NCBI GenBank assembly: GCA_030631875.1
Contig: DAOVKH010000003.1
Coordinates: 1-21,485, forward strand
DNA: 21,485 nt
Origin: Deltaproteobacteria bacterium
GTDB lineage: Bacteria; Desulfobacterota; GWC2-55-46; DRQE01
Reading direction: 5' to 3'
Part shown: positions 14,558 to 21,485 of the stretch, piece by piece
Layout: each line of letters starts with the position of its first letter
Numbering within the stretch: position 1 is the first letter of the stretch
Notes under the pieces: model-generated
What the model was told of the DNA's origin: nothing
Databases searched by the model: none
Seen by the model: only the letters and a program-made list of their open reading frames with translations
Program-made: the position numbers and the translations under genes

Positions 14558-14587
14558 CGGCGCCGACGGTGTAGCGCATCGGCGCCG
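14558..14587 (-). other. Hairpin between tRNA-Val and tRNA-Asp
   Basis: Two 9-bp arms, CGGCGCCGA and TCGGCGCCG, with a 12-nt loop lie in the 87-bp spacer between the tRNAs. The T-tract on the minus strand is poor (GTTAAGTTTG), so it is more likely a processing or attenuation element than a full terminator. Confidence 0.6.
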
Positions 14588-14606
14588 AATCTTCTCATAT
14601 TATGTC

Positions 14607-14682
14607 TGGTAGGCGGAACAGGGCTCGAACCTGTGGCCACAGCCTTGTAAGGGCCGTGCTCTACCAACTGAGCTATCCGCCC
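14607..14682 (-). tRNA. tRNA-Val (anticodon UAC)
   Basis: A complete cloverleaf: acceptor GGGCGGA/TCCGCCT (one G-U pair), D-arm GCTC/GAGC, anticodon arm CGGCC-CTTACAA-GGCTG with TAC, T-arm ACAGG-TTCGAGC-CCTGT, discriminator A and encoded CCA. Its 5' end is only 13 nt after the hup stop codon, so it must be processed from a transcript shared with hup unless a promoter lies inside hup. Confidence 0.97.
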
Positions 14683-14695
14683 GAAGAATCTTTAC

Positions 14696-14968
14696 TTAAT
14701 TTACAGCTTCCTTAAGTCCCTTACCTGCCTTGAACTTAGGTGCGTTTGATGCCTTAATCTGTATAGCCTCACCGGTTCTGGGGTTACGTCCTGTACGGGC
14801 GGCCCTTGCCGATACCGAAAAAGTACCAAAGCCTACTATGCTGACACTGTCTCCGCCTTTAAGAGCTGACGTTACGGCTCCTGTGAATGCATTTACTGCC
14901 CTCTCGGCATCTGCCTTTGAAAGGCCTGTCTCTTCAGCAATACTATCTACGATATCTCCCTTGGTCAT
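14696..14968 (-). CDS. hup: HU-family DNA-binding protein
   Basis: This is a 90-residue histone-like protein that dimerises and bends DNA in the nucleoid. The sequence fits the HU/IHF fold from end to end: N-terminal helices (TKGDIVDSIAEETGLSKADAE), the VSIVGFGTFSV strand segment, the RTGRNPRTGE arm with the conserved Arg-Asn-Pro that intercalates into the minor groove, and the C-terminal FKAGKGLKEAV. The RNP arm and overall similarity favour HU over IHF. A run of G (AAAGGGG) precedes the ATG. It lies downstream of lon, as hupB does in E. coli, and directly upstream of two tRNAs in the same orientation with no terminator between. Confidence 0.97.
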   Translation of the reverse strand: MTKGDIVDSIAEETGLSKADAERAVNAFTGAVTSALKGGDSVSIVGFGTFSVSARAARTGRNPRTGEAIQIKASNAPKFKAGKGLKEAVN

Positions 14969-15098
14969 AGAACTATCCCCTTTCTTATAAGTTTAGTATT
15001 TTTAAAAACGCTGCATAAAAAGCTTGATGTGAAATCGGTTTGAACGAAACTACAGGGATTTAAATAACTTAGATATATAACTCTAACCCCTCGTAGAA

Positions 15099-15127
15099 TT
15101 TTTAGCAACTTTACGAAGCCATGTCAA
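15099..15127 (-). promoter_or_regulatory. Probable hup-tRNA operon promoter
   Basis: A perfect -35 box TTGACA (complement of 15122-15127) is separated by exactly 17 nt from TAAAAA (complement of 15099-15104). It is located about 130 bp before the hup ATG, just after the lon stop, and would serve hup and both tRNAs. Confidence 0.6.
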
Positions 15128-15141
15128 GCAAATAAAAAAAC

Positions 15142-17550
15142 TTAGTGCCTTATAACCGTCTCGTCACTCAATGCTTTTTTCTTATTACCCTTTACGAAGT
15201 CCTCCGGCTTCTCCTTGAAGAGAGTCGCTTTATCCTTTACATTTAGGGCACTTACGAGGAAATCACTGGCATCATCGTATGCCAGGATCTCTATCTTTTT
15301 AAGAACTTGCGCCGGTATATCGCGCAAATCTTTTTCATTTTCTTTTGGTATTATAACGCGCGTAATACCACCTCTGTGCGCGGCCAGTATCTTTTCTTTA
15401 AGGCCGCCGATAGGTAAAACATTACCTCTAAGCGTTATCTCACCGGTCATCGCGACACTGTTTCTCACAGGTATTTTAAGGATTGCCGAGGCTATGGCCG
15501 TGGCCATAGTAACGCCTGCCGAAGGTCCGTCCTTTGGAATAGCACCCTCAGGGACATGTATATGTATGTCGAGCTTCTGGTAGAATTCCTTTTCAAGACC
15601 TAACTCCACGGCACGCGAACGTATGTATGTCATAGCCGCTTGAGCCGACTCCTGCATAACGTCACCAAGCTTACCTGTAATCGTCAATTTACCTTTGCCG
15701 GGCATAAGGGCGACCTCTATCGTTAGAAGCTCTCCGCCGACCTCTGTCCATGCCAGACCTACGGCCATGCCTATATGTTCCTTATCTTCTGACTTTCCGT
15801 ATGTGTAGGGCGGAACTCCAAGGTACTTTATGAGCGACTTAGGAGTAACCTTAACGTTTACTTCCTTACCGCCCTTTAATACCTCTTTGGCGACCTTTCT
15901 AAGTACGGCCGCAATCTGCCTCTCAAGGCTTCTAACGCCTGCCTCCTTGGTATAACGCCTCACTATAGTAAGCATAGTGGAACGGCCTATATCGACGTTA
16001 TCACCCGTAAGGCCGTGCGCCTTTATCTGCTTAGCGAGGAGGAAGTTCTGCGCTATGTGAAGTTTTTCAAGCTCCGTATAACCCGCTATCCTTATAATCT
16101 CCATCCTGTCGAGCAGTGGGTACGGTATGCCCTGCATTGAATTGGCTGTCGTTATGAACATGACCTTAGATAGGTCGTAGTCCGAGTCTATGTAATGATC
16201 ATTGAAGGTATTGTTCTGTTCCGGATCAAGAACCTCAAGTAAGGCCGACGACGGATCGCCCCTGAAATCACTGCTCATCTTATCTACCTCATCGAGAAGT
16301 ATGAGCGGGTTTACAGTACCGGCCTTCTTCATCGACTGTAGTATCTTACCGGGCATGGAGCCTATATATGTACGCCTGTGGCCCCTTATCTCGGCCTCGT
16401 CCTTAACACCGCCAAGAGAGATGCGGACAAAGTTACGCCCCGTGGCTCTGGCGACAGACTTAGCCAGAGAGGTCTTACCTACTCCCGGAGGGCCTACGAG
16501 GCAAAGTATCGGCCCCTTCATATCCTCTACGAGTGTGCGTACTGCCAGGTACTCTGTAATCCTCTCCTTTACCTTCTTTAAGCCGTAGTGGTCTTCATCG
16601 AGTACGGCCTCTGCCGCCCCAATGTCGTCCATCTCTTTACTTGTCTCATACCACGGCAACTCCAGCATGCATTCAATATAGTTTCTTATGACCGTTGCCT
16701 CGGCCGACATCGGGCTCATCATCTTAAGCTTTTTAAGCTCGGAGGCAGTCTTCTTAGCGGCCTCCTTGGGCAGTTTCTTCTTCTTTAGTTTATCTTCGAA
16801 CTCCTGAAATTCATTTTTAAATTCGTCCTTTTCTCCAAGTTCTTTCTGTATGGCCTTCATCTGCTCGGAGAGGTAATACTCCTTCTGGGTCTTCTCCATC
16901 TGTGTCTTGACCCTGTGGCGAACCTTTTGCTCAACCTCAAGTATTTCTATCTCACTCTCCATCAGCGTATAGACACGCTCTAAACGCTCACTCGGGTCGT
17001 CTATCTCAAGGAGTTCCTGCTTTTCTTCGACCTTTAAGGTCAAGTGCGTCGCAGTGGTATCGGCCAGACGTCCGACATCTTCTATAGCCAAGGTGCTCGT
17101 AAGCACATCTTGAGGAATACGCTTGTTGAGCTTCACATATGCCTCAAAGGACTTCTTAGCCGACCTCATAAGGGCCTCTGTCTCAATGTTATCCAGCTCC
17201 GCGTCGGCGAGTTCATCGACCTTGACCATGAAGGTCTCGCTCTGGGCTACAAACTCAGTAATCCTTGCCCTGCGCTTACCCTCGACCAAGACCTTTACCG
17301 TCCCGTCAGGGAGTTTGAGCATCTGAAGTATCGTGCCTACCGTTCCTATATCGTGTATCTCGCCCTCTGAGGGGCTATCTACGGCGGCAGATCTCTGCGC
17401 GGCAAGCATTACGGTCTTGTCGTTCTCCATGGCGTACTCAAGAGCCTTGATGGACCTATCCCTGCCTACAAATAAAGGCACGACCATATGCGGAAAGATT
17501 ATTATATCCCTAAGCGGGATTAAAGGCAGTATTCCCTTTGGATACTTCAT
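15142..17550 (-). CDS. lon: ATP-dependent protease Lon
   Basis: Lon unfolds and degrades misfolded and regulatory proteins as a homohexamer in the cytoplasm. The 802 residues contain the N-terminal substrate-binding domain (from PLIPLRDIIIFPHMVVPL), a long coiled-coil linker (about 205-275), the AAA+ module with Walker A GPPGVGKT (353-360) and Walker B LILLDEVDK (416-424), and the protease domain with the catalytic dyad Ser677 (KDGPSAG) and Lys720 (GGLKEKIL). The 43-residue Ser-Lys spacing matches E. coli Lon. The last 30 residues are a charged tail beyond the usual core. The ATG has GGGAGG 9 nt upstream. It is separated from clpX by a strong terminator, so it has its own promoter, with hup downstream. 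Confidence 0.98.
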   Translation of the reverse strand: MKYPKGILPLIPLRDIIIFPHMVVPLFVGRDRSIKALEYAMENDKTVMLAAQRSAAVDSPSEGEIHDIGTVGTILQMLKLPDGTVKVLVEGKRRARITEFVAQSETFMVKVDELADAELDNIETEALMRSAKKSFEAYVKLNKRIPQDVLTSTLAIEDVGRLADTTATHLTLKVEEKQELLEIDDPSERLERVYTLMESEIEILEVEQKVRHRVKTQMEKTQKEYYLSEQMKAIQKELGEKDEFKNEFQEFEDKLKKKKLPKEAAKKTASELKKLKMMSPMSAEATVIRNYIECMLELPWYETSKEMDDIGAAEAVLDEDHYGLKKVKERITEYLAVRTLVEDMKGPILCLVGPPGVGKTSLAKSVARATGRNFVRISLGGVKDEAEIRGHRRTYIGSMPGKILQSMKKAGTVNPLILLDEVDKMSSDFRGDPSSALLEVLDPEQNNTFNDHYIDSDYDLSKVMFITTANSMQGIPYPLLDRMEIIRIAGYTELEKLHIAQNFLLAKQIKAHGLTGDNVDIGRSTMLTIVRRYTKEAGVRSLERQIAAVLRKVAKEVLKGGKEVNVKVTPKSLIKYLGVPPYTYGKSEDKEHIGMAVGLAWTEVGGELLTIEVALMPGKGKLTITGKLGDVMQESAQAAMTYIRSRAVELGLEKEFYQKLDIHIHVPEGAIPKDGPSAGVTMATAIASAILKIPVRNSVAMTGEITLRGNVLPIGGLKEKILAAHRGGITRVIIPKENEKDLRDIPAQVLKKIEILAYDDASDFLVSALNVKDKATLFKEKPEDFVKGNKKKALSDETVIRH

Positions 17551-17581
17551 ATCGTAAGACCTCCCTAATCTCTAAGTAATA

Positions 17582-17618
17582 CTTATAACATCTATCTCGA
17601 TAAAATACCTTGAGGTAT
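17582..17618 (-). promoter_or_regulatory. Candidate lon promoter with overlapping dyad
   Basis: On the minus strand a -10-like TATAAG (complement of 17582-17587) is preceded at 17 nt by AGGTAT, a poor -35. That -35 is one arm of the inverted repeat ATACCT-TG-AGGTAT (17605-17618). A regulator bound to the dyad could help or block polymerase. The elements are short and not verified. Confidence 0.35.
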
Positions 17619-17637
17619 ATATCACTATCTGCTTCTC

Positions 17638-17667
17638 AAAAAAAGTGGCTCCAAGCGCGCGAGCCAC
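17638..17667 (-). terminator. Intrinsic terminator of the tig-clpP-clpX operon
   Basis: On the minus strand a 7-bp stem GTGGCTC/GAGCCAC with a GC-rich loop is followed immediately by seven T. It lies about 120 nt after the clpX stop. Confidence 0.85.
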
Positions 17668-17673
17668 AAATGC

Positions 17674-17696
17674 TTAGACCCGCTCTGCGGGTCTAA
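17674..17696 (-). other. Second hairpin just ahead of the clpX terminator
   Basis: A perfect 10-bp stem TTAGACCCGC/GCGGGTCTAA with a 3-nt loop. It has no T-tract on the minus strand and sits 6 nt before the terminator stem, making a tandem hairpin that may protect the clpX mRNA 3' end. Confidence 0.7.
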
Positions 17697-17783
17697 AGGA
17701 AACTCATCTATAAATTAAGGCAAGTAAGCCATCAGGAACTCAACACTTCAGATAAATAAAGACCGTATCGCACAAGACTTCTA

Positions 17784-19049
17784 TCAGGCCGTCTCGACCT
17801 TGTCATCCTCTTCGTCGTCTTCGTATATGAGTACCGGCTTATTTTTCTTGCCTATAACCTCTTCGCTTATTATGCACTCCTTGATACCGGTCTGGGTAGG
17901 GAGTTCGTACATGGTATCGAGCATAGAGGTCTCTATCATAGACCTTAAGCCGCGCGCGCCTGTCTTTCTCGTTGTTGCATTCTTGGCGAGTTCCGCCAGA
18001 GCACCGTCTGTGAACTTAAGCTCAACGCCTTCCATCTCAAAGAGTTTCTTGTATTGCTTTACGAGCGCGTTTCTCGGCTCTGTGAGTATCCTCACAAGGC
18101 TCGCCTCATCGAGCTCATCGAGCACTGCCGTCACAGGAAGCCTTCCCATGAACTCAGGAATAAGACCATAGCGCATAAGATCTTCAGGCTCTACTCTATG
18201 GAGTACGTCAGGAAGGTTCTTCTTTGCCTTAGTGACGTTGGAGTTAAAGCCCATGGTCTTCTTGCCGACACGCTGGTTGATTATATCCTCAAGGCCCGTA
18301 AAGGCACCTCCACATATAAAGAGTATATTAGAGGTATCTACCTGCAGGAACTCCTGCTGCGGGTGCTTACGTCCGCCCTTTGGCGGCACGTTGGCGATCG
18401 TACCTTCTATTATCTTGAGGAGTGCCTGTTGAACACCCTCGCCGGATACGTCCCTCGTAATCGAAGGGCTATCACCTTTACGTGAGACCTTATCTATCTC
18501 GTCTATGTAGACGATACCGCGCTGACACTTCTCAACGTCATAGTCGGCACTTTGCAGTAGTCCGAGTATTATATTCTCGACGTCTTCGCCGACGTAGCCG
18601 GCTTCGGTTAGTGTCGTTGCATCGGCTATTGTAAAGGGTACGTCCAATATACGCGCAAGTGTTTGGGCAAGAAGTGTCTTACCGGAACCCGTAGGACCTA
18701 AGAGTAAGATATTACTCTTCTGTATCTCAACACTTCCGAGTTCAACCTTGGCCTCGATACGCTTATAGTGGTTATATACGGCAACGGCCAATACCTTCTT
18801 GGCGTAGTTCTGCCCTATGACATACTCATCGAGTATGCTCTTTATCTCCGAAGGTTTGGGCGTACTCTTAGGCTTCTTCTTAAAGTCGTCCTTCTCGTAC
18901 TCTTCGGCGATTATATCGTTACAGAGGCCGATACATTCATCGCATATGTAGACCATAGGCCCTGCGACGAGCTTTCTGACCTCGTCTTGCCGCTTAGAGC
19001 AAAACGAACAGGTCAGGTATCCTTCTCCTTTATCTAAGTCTTTGGTCAT
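17784..19049 (-). CDS. clpX: ClpX, unfoldase subunit of ClpXP
   Basis: This AAA+ hexamer recognises and unfolds substrates and threads them into ClpP. The 421 residues have an N-terminal C4 zinc-binding domain (Cys14, 17, 36, 39), Walker A GPTGSGKT (118-125), pore loop GYVGED (151-156), Walker B IVYIDEID (179-186), the RKH loop (227-229) and sensor/arginine regions near GLIPEFMGRLP. The ClpP-docking loop reads MGF (266-268) where E. coli has IGF, a conservative change. The C-terminal tail is acidic. It lies 27 nt after clpP and is followed by the operon terminator. Confidence 0.98.
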   Translation of the reverse strand: MTKDLDKGEGYLTCSFCSKRQDEVRKLVAGPMVYICDECIGLCNDIIAEEYEKDDFKKKPKSTPKPSEIKSILDEYVIGQNYAKKVLAVAVYNHYKRIEAKVELGSVEIQKSNILLLGPTGSGKTLLAQTLARILDVPFTIADATTLTEAGYVGEDVENIILGLLQSADYDVEKCQRGIVYIDEIDKVSRKGDSPSITRDVSGEGVQQALLKIIEGTIANVPPKGGRKHPQQEFLQVDTSNILFICGGAFTGLEDIINQRVGKKTMGFNSNVTKAKKNLPDVLHRVEPEDLMRYGLIPEFMGRLPVTAVLDELDEASLVRILTEPRNALVKQYKKLFEMEGVELKFTDGALAELAKNATTRKTGARGLRSMIETSMLDTMYELPTQTGIKECIISEEVIGKKNKPVLIYEDDEEDDKVETA

Positions 19050-19076
19050 ATCTAACTAAATCCTTCTTTATATAGC

Positions 19077-19661
19077 CTATACCCTCTTATCTATCACTTT
19101 ATCGATTATACCATACTTTTTCGCCTCTTCGCTACTCATATAAAAGTCGCGCTCGGTGTCTTTATGTATGATATCCATAGGCTGACCGGTGTGTTTGCAG
19201 AGTATGCCGGCCAATTCTTCTCGAAGCCTAAGTATTTCCCTGGCTTGAATGTCTATATCCGTAGCTTGCCCCTGCGCTCCGCCGAGAGGCTGATGTATGA
19301 GTATGCGTGCGTTTGGAAGGGCATACCTCTTGCCCTCTGCCCCGCCTGCAAGCAGGAGTGCGCCCATGCTTGCGGCCTGCCCCATACACATGGTAGATAC
19401 TTTGGGCTTTACGTACTGCATAGTATCATATATGGCAAGGCCCGCGCTTACGACTCCGCCCGGAGAGTTTATATAGAGGTGAATATCCTTCTCCGGATCC
19501 TCGCTTTCGAGGAATAAGAGCTGAGCTACTATCAAATTAGCGACATTATCGTCTACCTGCGTGCCGAGGAAGATTATCCTGTCCTTCAGGAGCCTTGAGT
19601 ATATGTCGTAGGCTCGCTCGCCTCTGCCGGTCTGCTCTACTACCATAGGTACTAACGTCAT
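19077..19661 (-). CDS. clpP: ClpP, proteolytic subunit of ClpXP
   Basis: This serine peptidase forms two stacked heptameric rings that degrade proteins delivered by ClpX. The 194 residues have the catalytic triad Ser98 (MGQAASMGA), His123 (LIHQPLGG) and Asp172, plus the INSPGG oxyanion segment (65-70). The N-terminus MTLVPMVVEQTGRGERAYDIYSR matches mature ClpP closely, with almost no propeptide. The ATG has AAAGGT upstream. It lies 53 nt after tig and 27 nt before clpX. Confidence 0.98.
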   Translation of the reverse strand: MTLVPMVVEQTGRGERAYDIYSRLLKDRIIFLGTQVDDNVANLIVAQLLFLESEDPEKDIHLYINSPGGVVSAGLAIYDTMQYVKPKVSTMCMGQAASMGALLLAGGAEGKRYALPNARILIHQPLGGAQGQATDIDIQAREILRLREELAGILCKHTGQPMDIIHKDTERDFYMSSEEAKKYGIIDKVIDKRV

Positions 19662-19714
19662 GGTTTTATAGACCTTTCTTTATTGGATTACGGCCTTATC
19701 TCTTATAAAAAACC

Positions 19715-20995
19715 CTAACTGCCTGCTGCGGCACTCTCCATAAGGCTGTTAAAGACCTTCTCTCTCCTTATGCCGTCTATGAATACCGGAAGCACGCCTT
19801 CCTCTTCGAGTTTGGCCTGTATGGCCTCAGGGGCTTCCTGACGCATGGCGGCTATATCGCTTATCGTCTGCGCTATATCTTCCTTCGTAGGCTCTATCTT
19901 TTCCTTGTCGGCTATGCAGTCGAGGAGTATATCGCCTTTGGCCTGCTTTATGGCCATATCACGACACCTCTCCTTGGACTCGGCCGAGTTCATGGCCATC
20001 TCCTTGGGGTCTACCACACCACGCCTGACACCGTCCTGTATATTGTTCATTATCTGAGAGTAGTACTTGGCTATGATGCTCTCGGGTACTTCAAACTCAT
20101 TCTCTTCTATGAGCTTATCCATGAGCTTACGCTTGTCCTTATCCTTCTCGATCCTCTCCTTAGCCTTTACAAGCTCCTCGGATATCTTGGCCTTCAGCTC
20201 CTTCAAGTTACCACAACCCAAGTCTTTTGCGAAGTCGTCGTCTATGGCCTTTAAGACCTTATTCTTTACGGCCGTTATAGTGAGCTTAAAGACGGCATCC
20301 TTACCTGCAAATTGCTTATCGTGGTAAGCCTCGGGAAAGGGCTTTGTAAACTCAGGCGTATCGCCAACCTTACAGCCCTTTACGGCATCCTCAAACTCTG
20401 GGAAGTTGGTCTTCTCTTCGCCTACGACAAATAAGTAATCCTTAACATCACTCTTATCGACCGGCTTACCGTCGATCGTTACCGCAAAGTCTATGGTAAC
20501 GGCAGAGGCGTCGGCTATCGGCTCATCTGATTCGACGAGTTCCGAGTTCTTCTCGCAGAGAAATTTAAGCTGCTCGTCTATATCCTCATCCTTCACCTCA
20601 ACCTCTACGGCCTCGGAGACGATATCTCTGTAGCCTGTTATCTCTATATTAGGCAGAACATCTACCATCAACGTATAGCAAAACGAATCATTGGTCTCAT
20701 CGGGAACCCTTACGGACTCGACCTCCGGGTTGGATATGGGCTTTAACCCCTCACTGCGAACGGCCTCTATATAGGTAAACTCAACGAGCCTCTTCGATAC
20801 GTCCTCATTTACCTTCTCGCCGTACTTTTGCTTGAGCACGTTGTCGGGAACCTTACCCTTCCTAAAGCCGTCCATCTCGGCCTCGGCCTTAAGCGAAGCG
20901 TATGCCTCCTCTATCATATCCGTGTATCTCTCGTTTGGAACCTCTATAGTGACCTTCTTCTTTATATCGCTTAGATTCTCTACAACAACCTTCAT
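19715..20995 (-). CDS. tig: Trigger factor, ribosome-associated chaperone
   Basis: Trigger factor binds at the ribosome exit tunnel through uL23 and folds nascent chains. The 426 residues contain the ribosome-binding domain with the signature GFRKGKVP (43-50), a PPIase FKBP-like domain (about 150-240, including VGEEKTNFPEFEDAV and FPEAYHDKQFAGK), and a helical C-terminal chaperone domain. The ATG has AGGAAGG 9 nt upstream. The 44-bp space to the CCA end of tRNA-Leu contains no terminator, so tig may be co-transcribed with the tRNA. It heads the tig-clpP-clpX operon. Confidence 0.97.
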   Translation of the reverse strand: MKVVVENLSDIKKKVTIEVPNERYTDMIEEAYASLKAEAEMDGFRKGKVPDNVLKQKYGEKVNEDVSKRLVEFTYIEAVRSEGLKPISNPEVESVRVPDETNDSFCYTLMVDVLPNIEITGYRDIVSEAVEVEVKDEDIDEQLKFLCEKNSELVESDEPIADASAVTIDFAVTIDGKPVDKSDVKDYLFVVGEEKTNFPEFEDAVKGCKVGDTPEFTKPFPEAYHDKQFAGKDAVFKLTITAVKNKVLKAIDDDFAKDLGCGNLKELKAKISEELVKAKERIEKDKDKRKLMDKLIEENEFEVPESIIAKYYSQIMNNIQDGVRRGVVDPKEMAMNSAESKERCRDMAIKQAKGDILLDCIADKEKIEPTKEDIAQTISDIAAMRQEAPEAIQAKLEEEGVLPVFIDGIRREKVFNSLMESAAAGS

Positions 20996-21039
20996 TTATC
21001 TATACCTTCCTATTGTGGTTTTTAGTGTTATTAAATTAT

Positions 21040-21122
21040 TGGTACGAGAGGGGGGAGTCGAACCCCCACGGTTGCCCACTGGATCCTAAATCCAGCGCGT
21101 CTACCAGTTCCGCCACTCTCGC
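21040..21122 (-). tRNA. tRNA-Leu (anticodon UAG)
   Basis: A class II tRNA: acceptor GCGAGAG/CTCTCGT (terminal G-U), D-arm region GCGG-AACTGGTA-GACGC, anticodon arm CTGGA-TTTAGGA-TCCAG with TAG, a variable arm TGGGCAACCG, T-arm GGGGG-TTCGACT-CCCCC, discriminator A and encoded CCA. The acceptor and variable arms identify leucine. Confidence 0.97.
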
Positions 21123-21150
21123 ACAGGGTTTATAGATAGCACCTTTATCT

Positions 21151-21179
21151 TCTATACTAATATATGGACAAAGACTCAA
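21151..21179 (-). promoter_or_regulatory. Candidate promoter for tRNA-Leu and tig
   Basis: On the minus strand, TTGAGT (complement of 21174-21179) and TATAGA (complement of 21151-21156) are spaced by exactly 17 nt. This gives a leader of about 20 nt ahead of the tRNA 5' end. A TATAAA nearer the tRNA (complement of 21128-21133) is an alternative without a clear -35. Confidence 0.4.
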
Positions 21180-21345
21180 AAAAGCAAGGGGTAAAAGCAT
21201 GGTATTTCGCCGTAAAGAGACCTTTTTTACGGCTTTGAGAAGAAAAACCCGTCGCAACATTCCAGATGAGCAGAAAAGAGGCAATATTTTACGATTGGAC
21301 TCTCTTGCCGTCTAAAGTGGCTAAGAGCGCCAAAGACAAAAGCAG

Positions 21346-21366
21346 ATCCTGGAATAAGTTCAGGAT
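21346..21366. repeat. REP-like hairpin element
   Basis: ATCCTG-G-AA and TTCAGGAT pair into an 8-bp stem with one bulged G and a TAAG loop. The segment and following GACA resemble the TCCTGAA...TTCAGGATGACA element that I recall as dispersed in many bacterial genomes. No second copy is in the window. Confidence 0.5.
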
Positions 21367-21439
21367 GACAAGTATGGAGATGGGAGGTCATAAATATCGT
21401 AGCGACAAAGAGAATTGGTCGTATTCAAGGAGCCGACGG

Positions 21440-21485
21440 ACTCTTCGCGCGGAAGGGCTGAAGAGTGAGTCGTACTTTTAGGTAC
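21440..21485. repeat. Edge-truncated relative of the 6209-6256 palindrome
   Basis: Arms ACTCTTC (21440-21446) and GAAGAGT (21460-21466) are complementary. They are followed by GAGTCGTACTTTTAGGTAC, which forms a small GTAC-TTTTAG-GTAC hairpin. GAGTGAGTCGTACTTTTA (21463-21480) matches 6217-6234 with one difference. The element is cut by the window end. Confidence 0.6.

Larger units (their letters stand above)
21123..21485. other. Gene-free hairpin- and repeat-rich intergenic stretch
   Basis: I see no convincing gene in this 363-bp edge region. It holds the tRNA-Leu promoter candidate, a hairpin GCCGTAAA/TTTACGGC (21209-21216 and 21226-21233), a REP-like hairpin at 21346-21366 and a further element at 21440-21485. 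A plus-strand frame starting at 21266 is open for 71 codons but runs through these repeats and has low-complexity basic composition, so I treat it as noise. Confidence 0.6.

Noticed and set aside
21266..21481. A plus-strand 71-codon frame at the right edge
   Set aside because: It runs through hairpin and REP-like repeat elements, is rich in Ser, Lys and Arg without motif, and reaches into the repeat cut by the window end.

Overview
The window reads as chromosomal DNA of a Gram-negative, probably anaerobic bacterium with moderate GC content. Every protein gene and tRNA I can support lies on the minus strand, so transcription runs from high to low coordinates. The gene order tRNA-Leu, tig-clpP-clpX, lon, hup, tRNA-Val, tRNA-Asp, then ftsE-ftsX-envC-ctpA-yibQ, then ispA-dxs-tlyA, resembles Deltaproteobacteria (Desulfobacterota) and their relatives. 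I infer this from gene content and order only. An electron-bifurcating-type NfnAB pair fits an anaerobic or facultative lifestyle. AUA is a common isoleucine codon, even in hup.

Layout from high to low coordinates. (1) 21123-21485 is a gene-free, hairpin- and repeat-rich stretch. (2) 21122-17784 holds tRNA-Leu(UAG), trigger factor, ClpP and ClpX, closed by a clear intrinsic terminator at 17638-17667. (3) Lon protease has its own upstream region with a small dyad. (4) hup, encoding an HU-type protein, has a good promoter and is followed after 13 nt by tRNA-Val(UAC) and then tRNA-Asp(GUC); a 30-bp perfect palindrome follows. (5) FtsE, FtsX, a degenerate-LytM EnvC-like protein, a CtpA-type S41 protease and a YibQ-type divergent polysaccharide deacetylase form a tight cell-division and cell-wall cluster. 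(6) IspA, Dxs and TlyA come next, with NfnA and NfnB 46 nt further on. About 240 bp of short mosaic repeats lie between dxs and tlyA. (7) A PhoB/PhoR-type two-component pair and an ABC-2-type ATPase follow; the permease partner is probably just outside the window.

The genes fall into functional blocks: protein folding and quality control (Tig, ClpXP, Lon), nucleoid packaging with tRNAs, septal peptidoglycan hydrolysis control (FtsEX-EnvC), isoprenoid precursor synthesis next to an NADPH/ferredoxin transhydrogenase, and a signalling/transport block. Most of the window is ordinary conserved chromosome. I did not find a convincing new defence, mobile or biosynthetic system. The items most worth a second look are the mosaic repeat family with a relative at the right edge, the apparent lack of any standard start codon for full-length TlyA, the probable leaderless start of ftsE, the soluble PhoR-like kinase, and the placement of nfnAB behind the isoprenoid genes.
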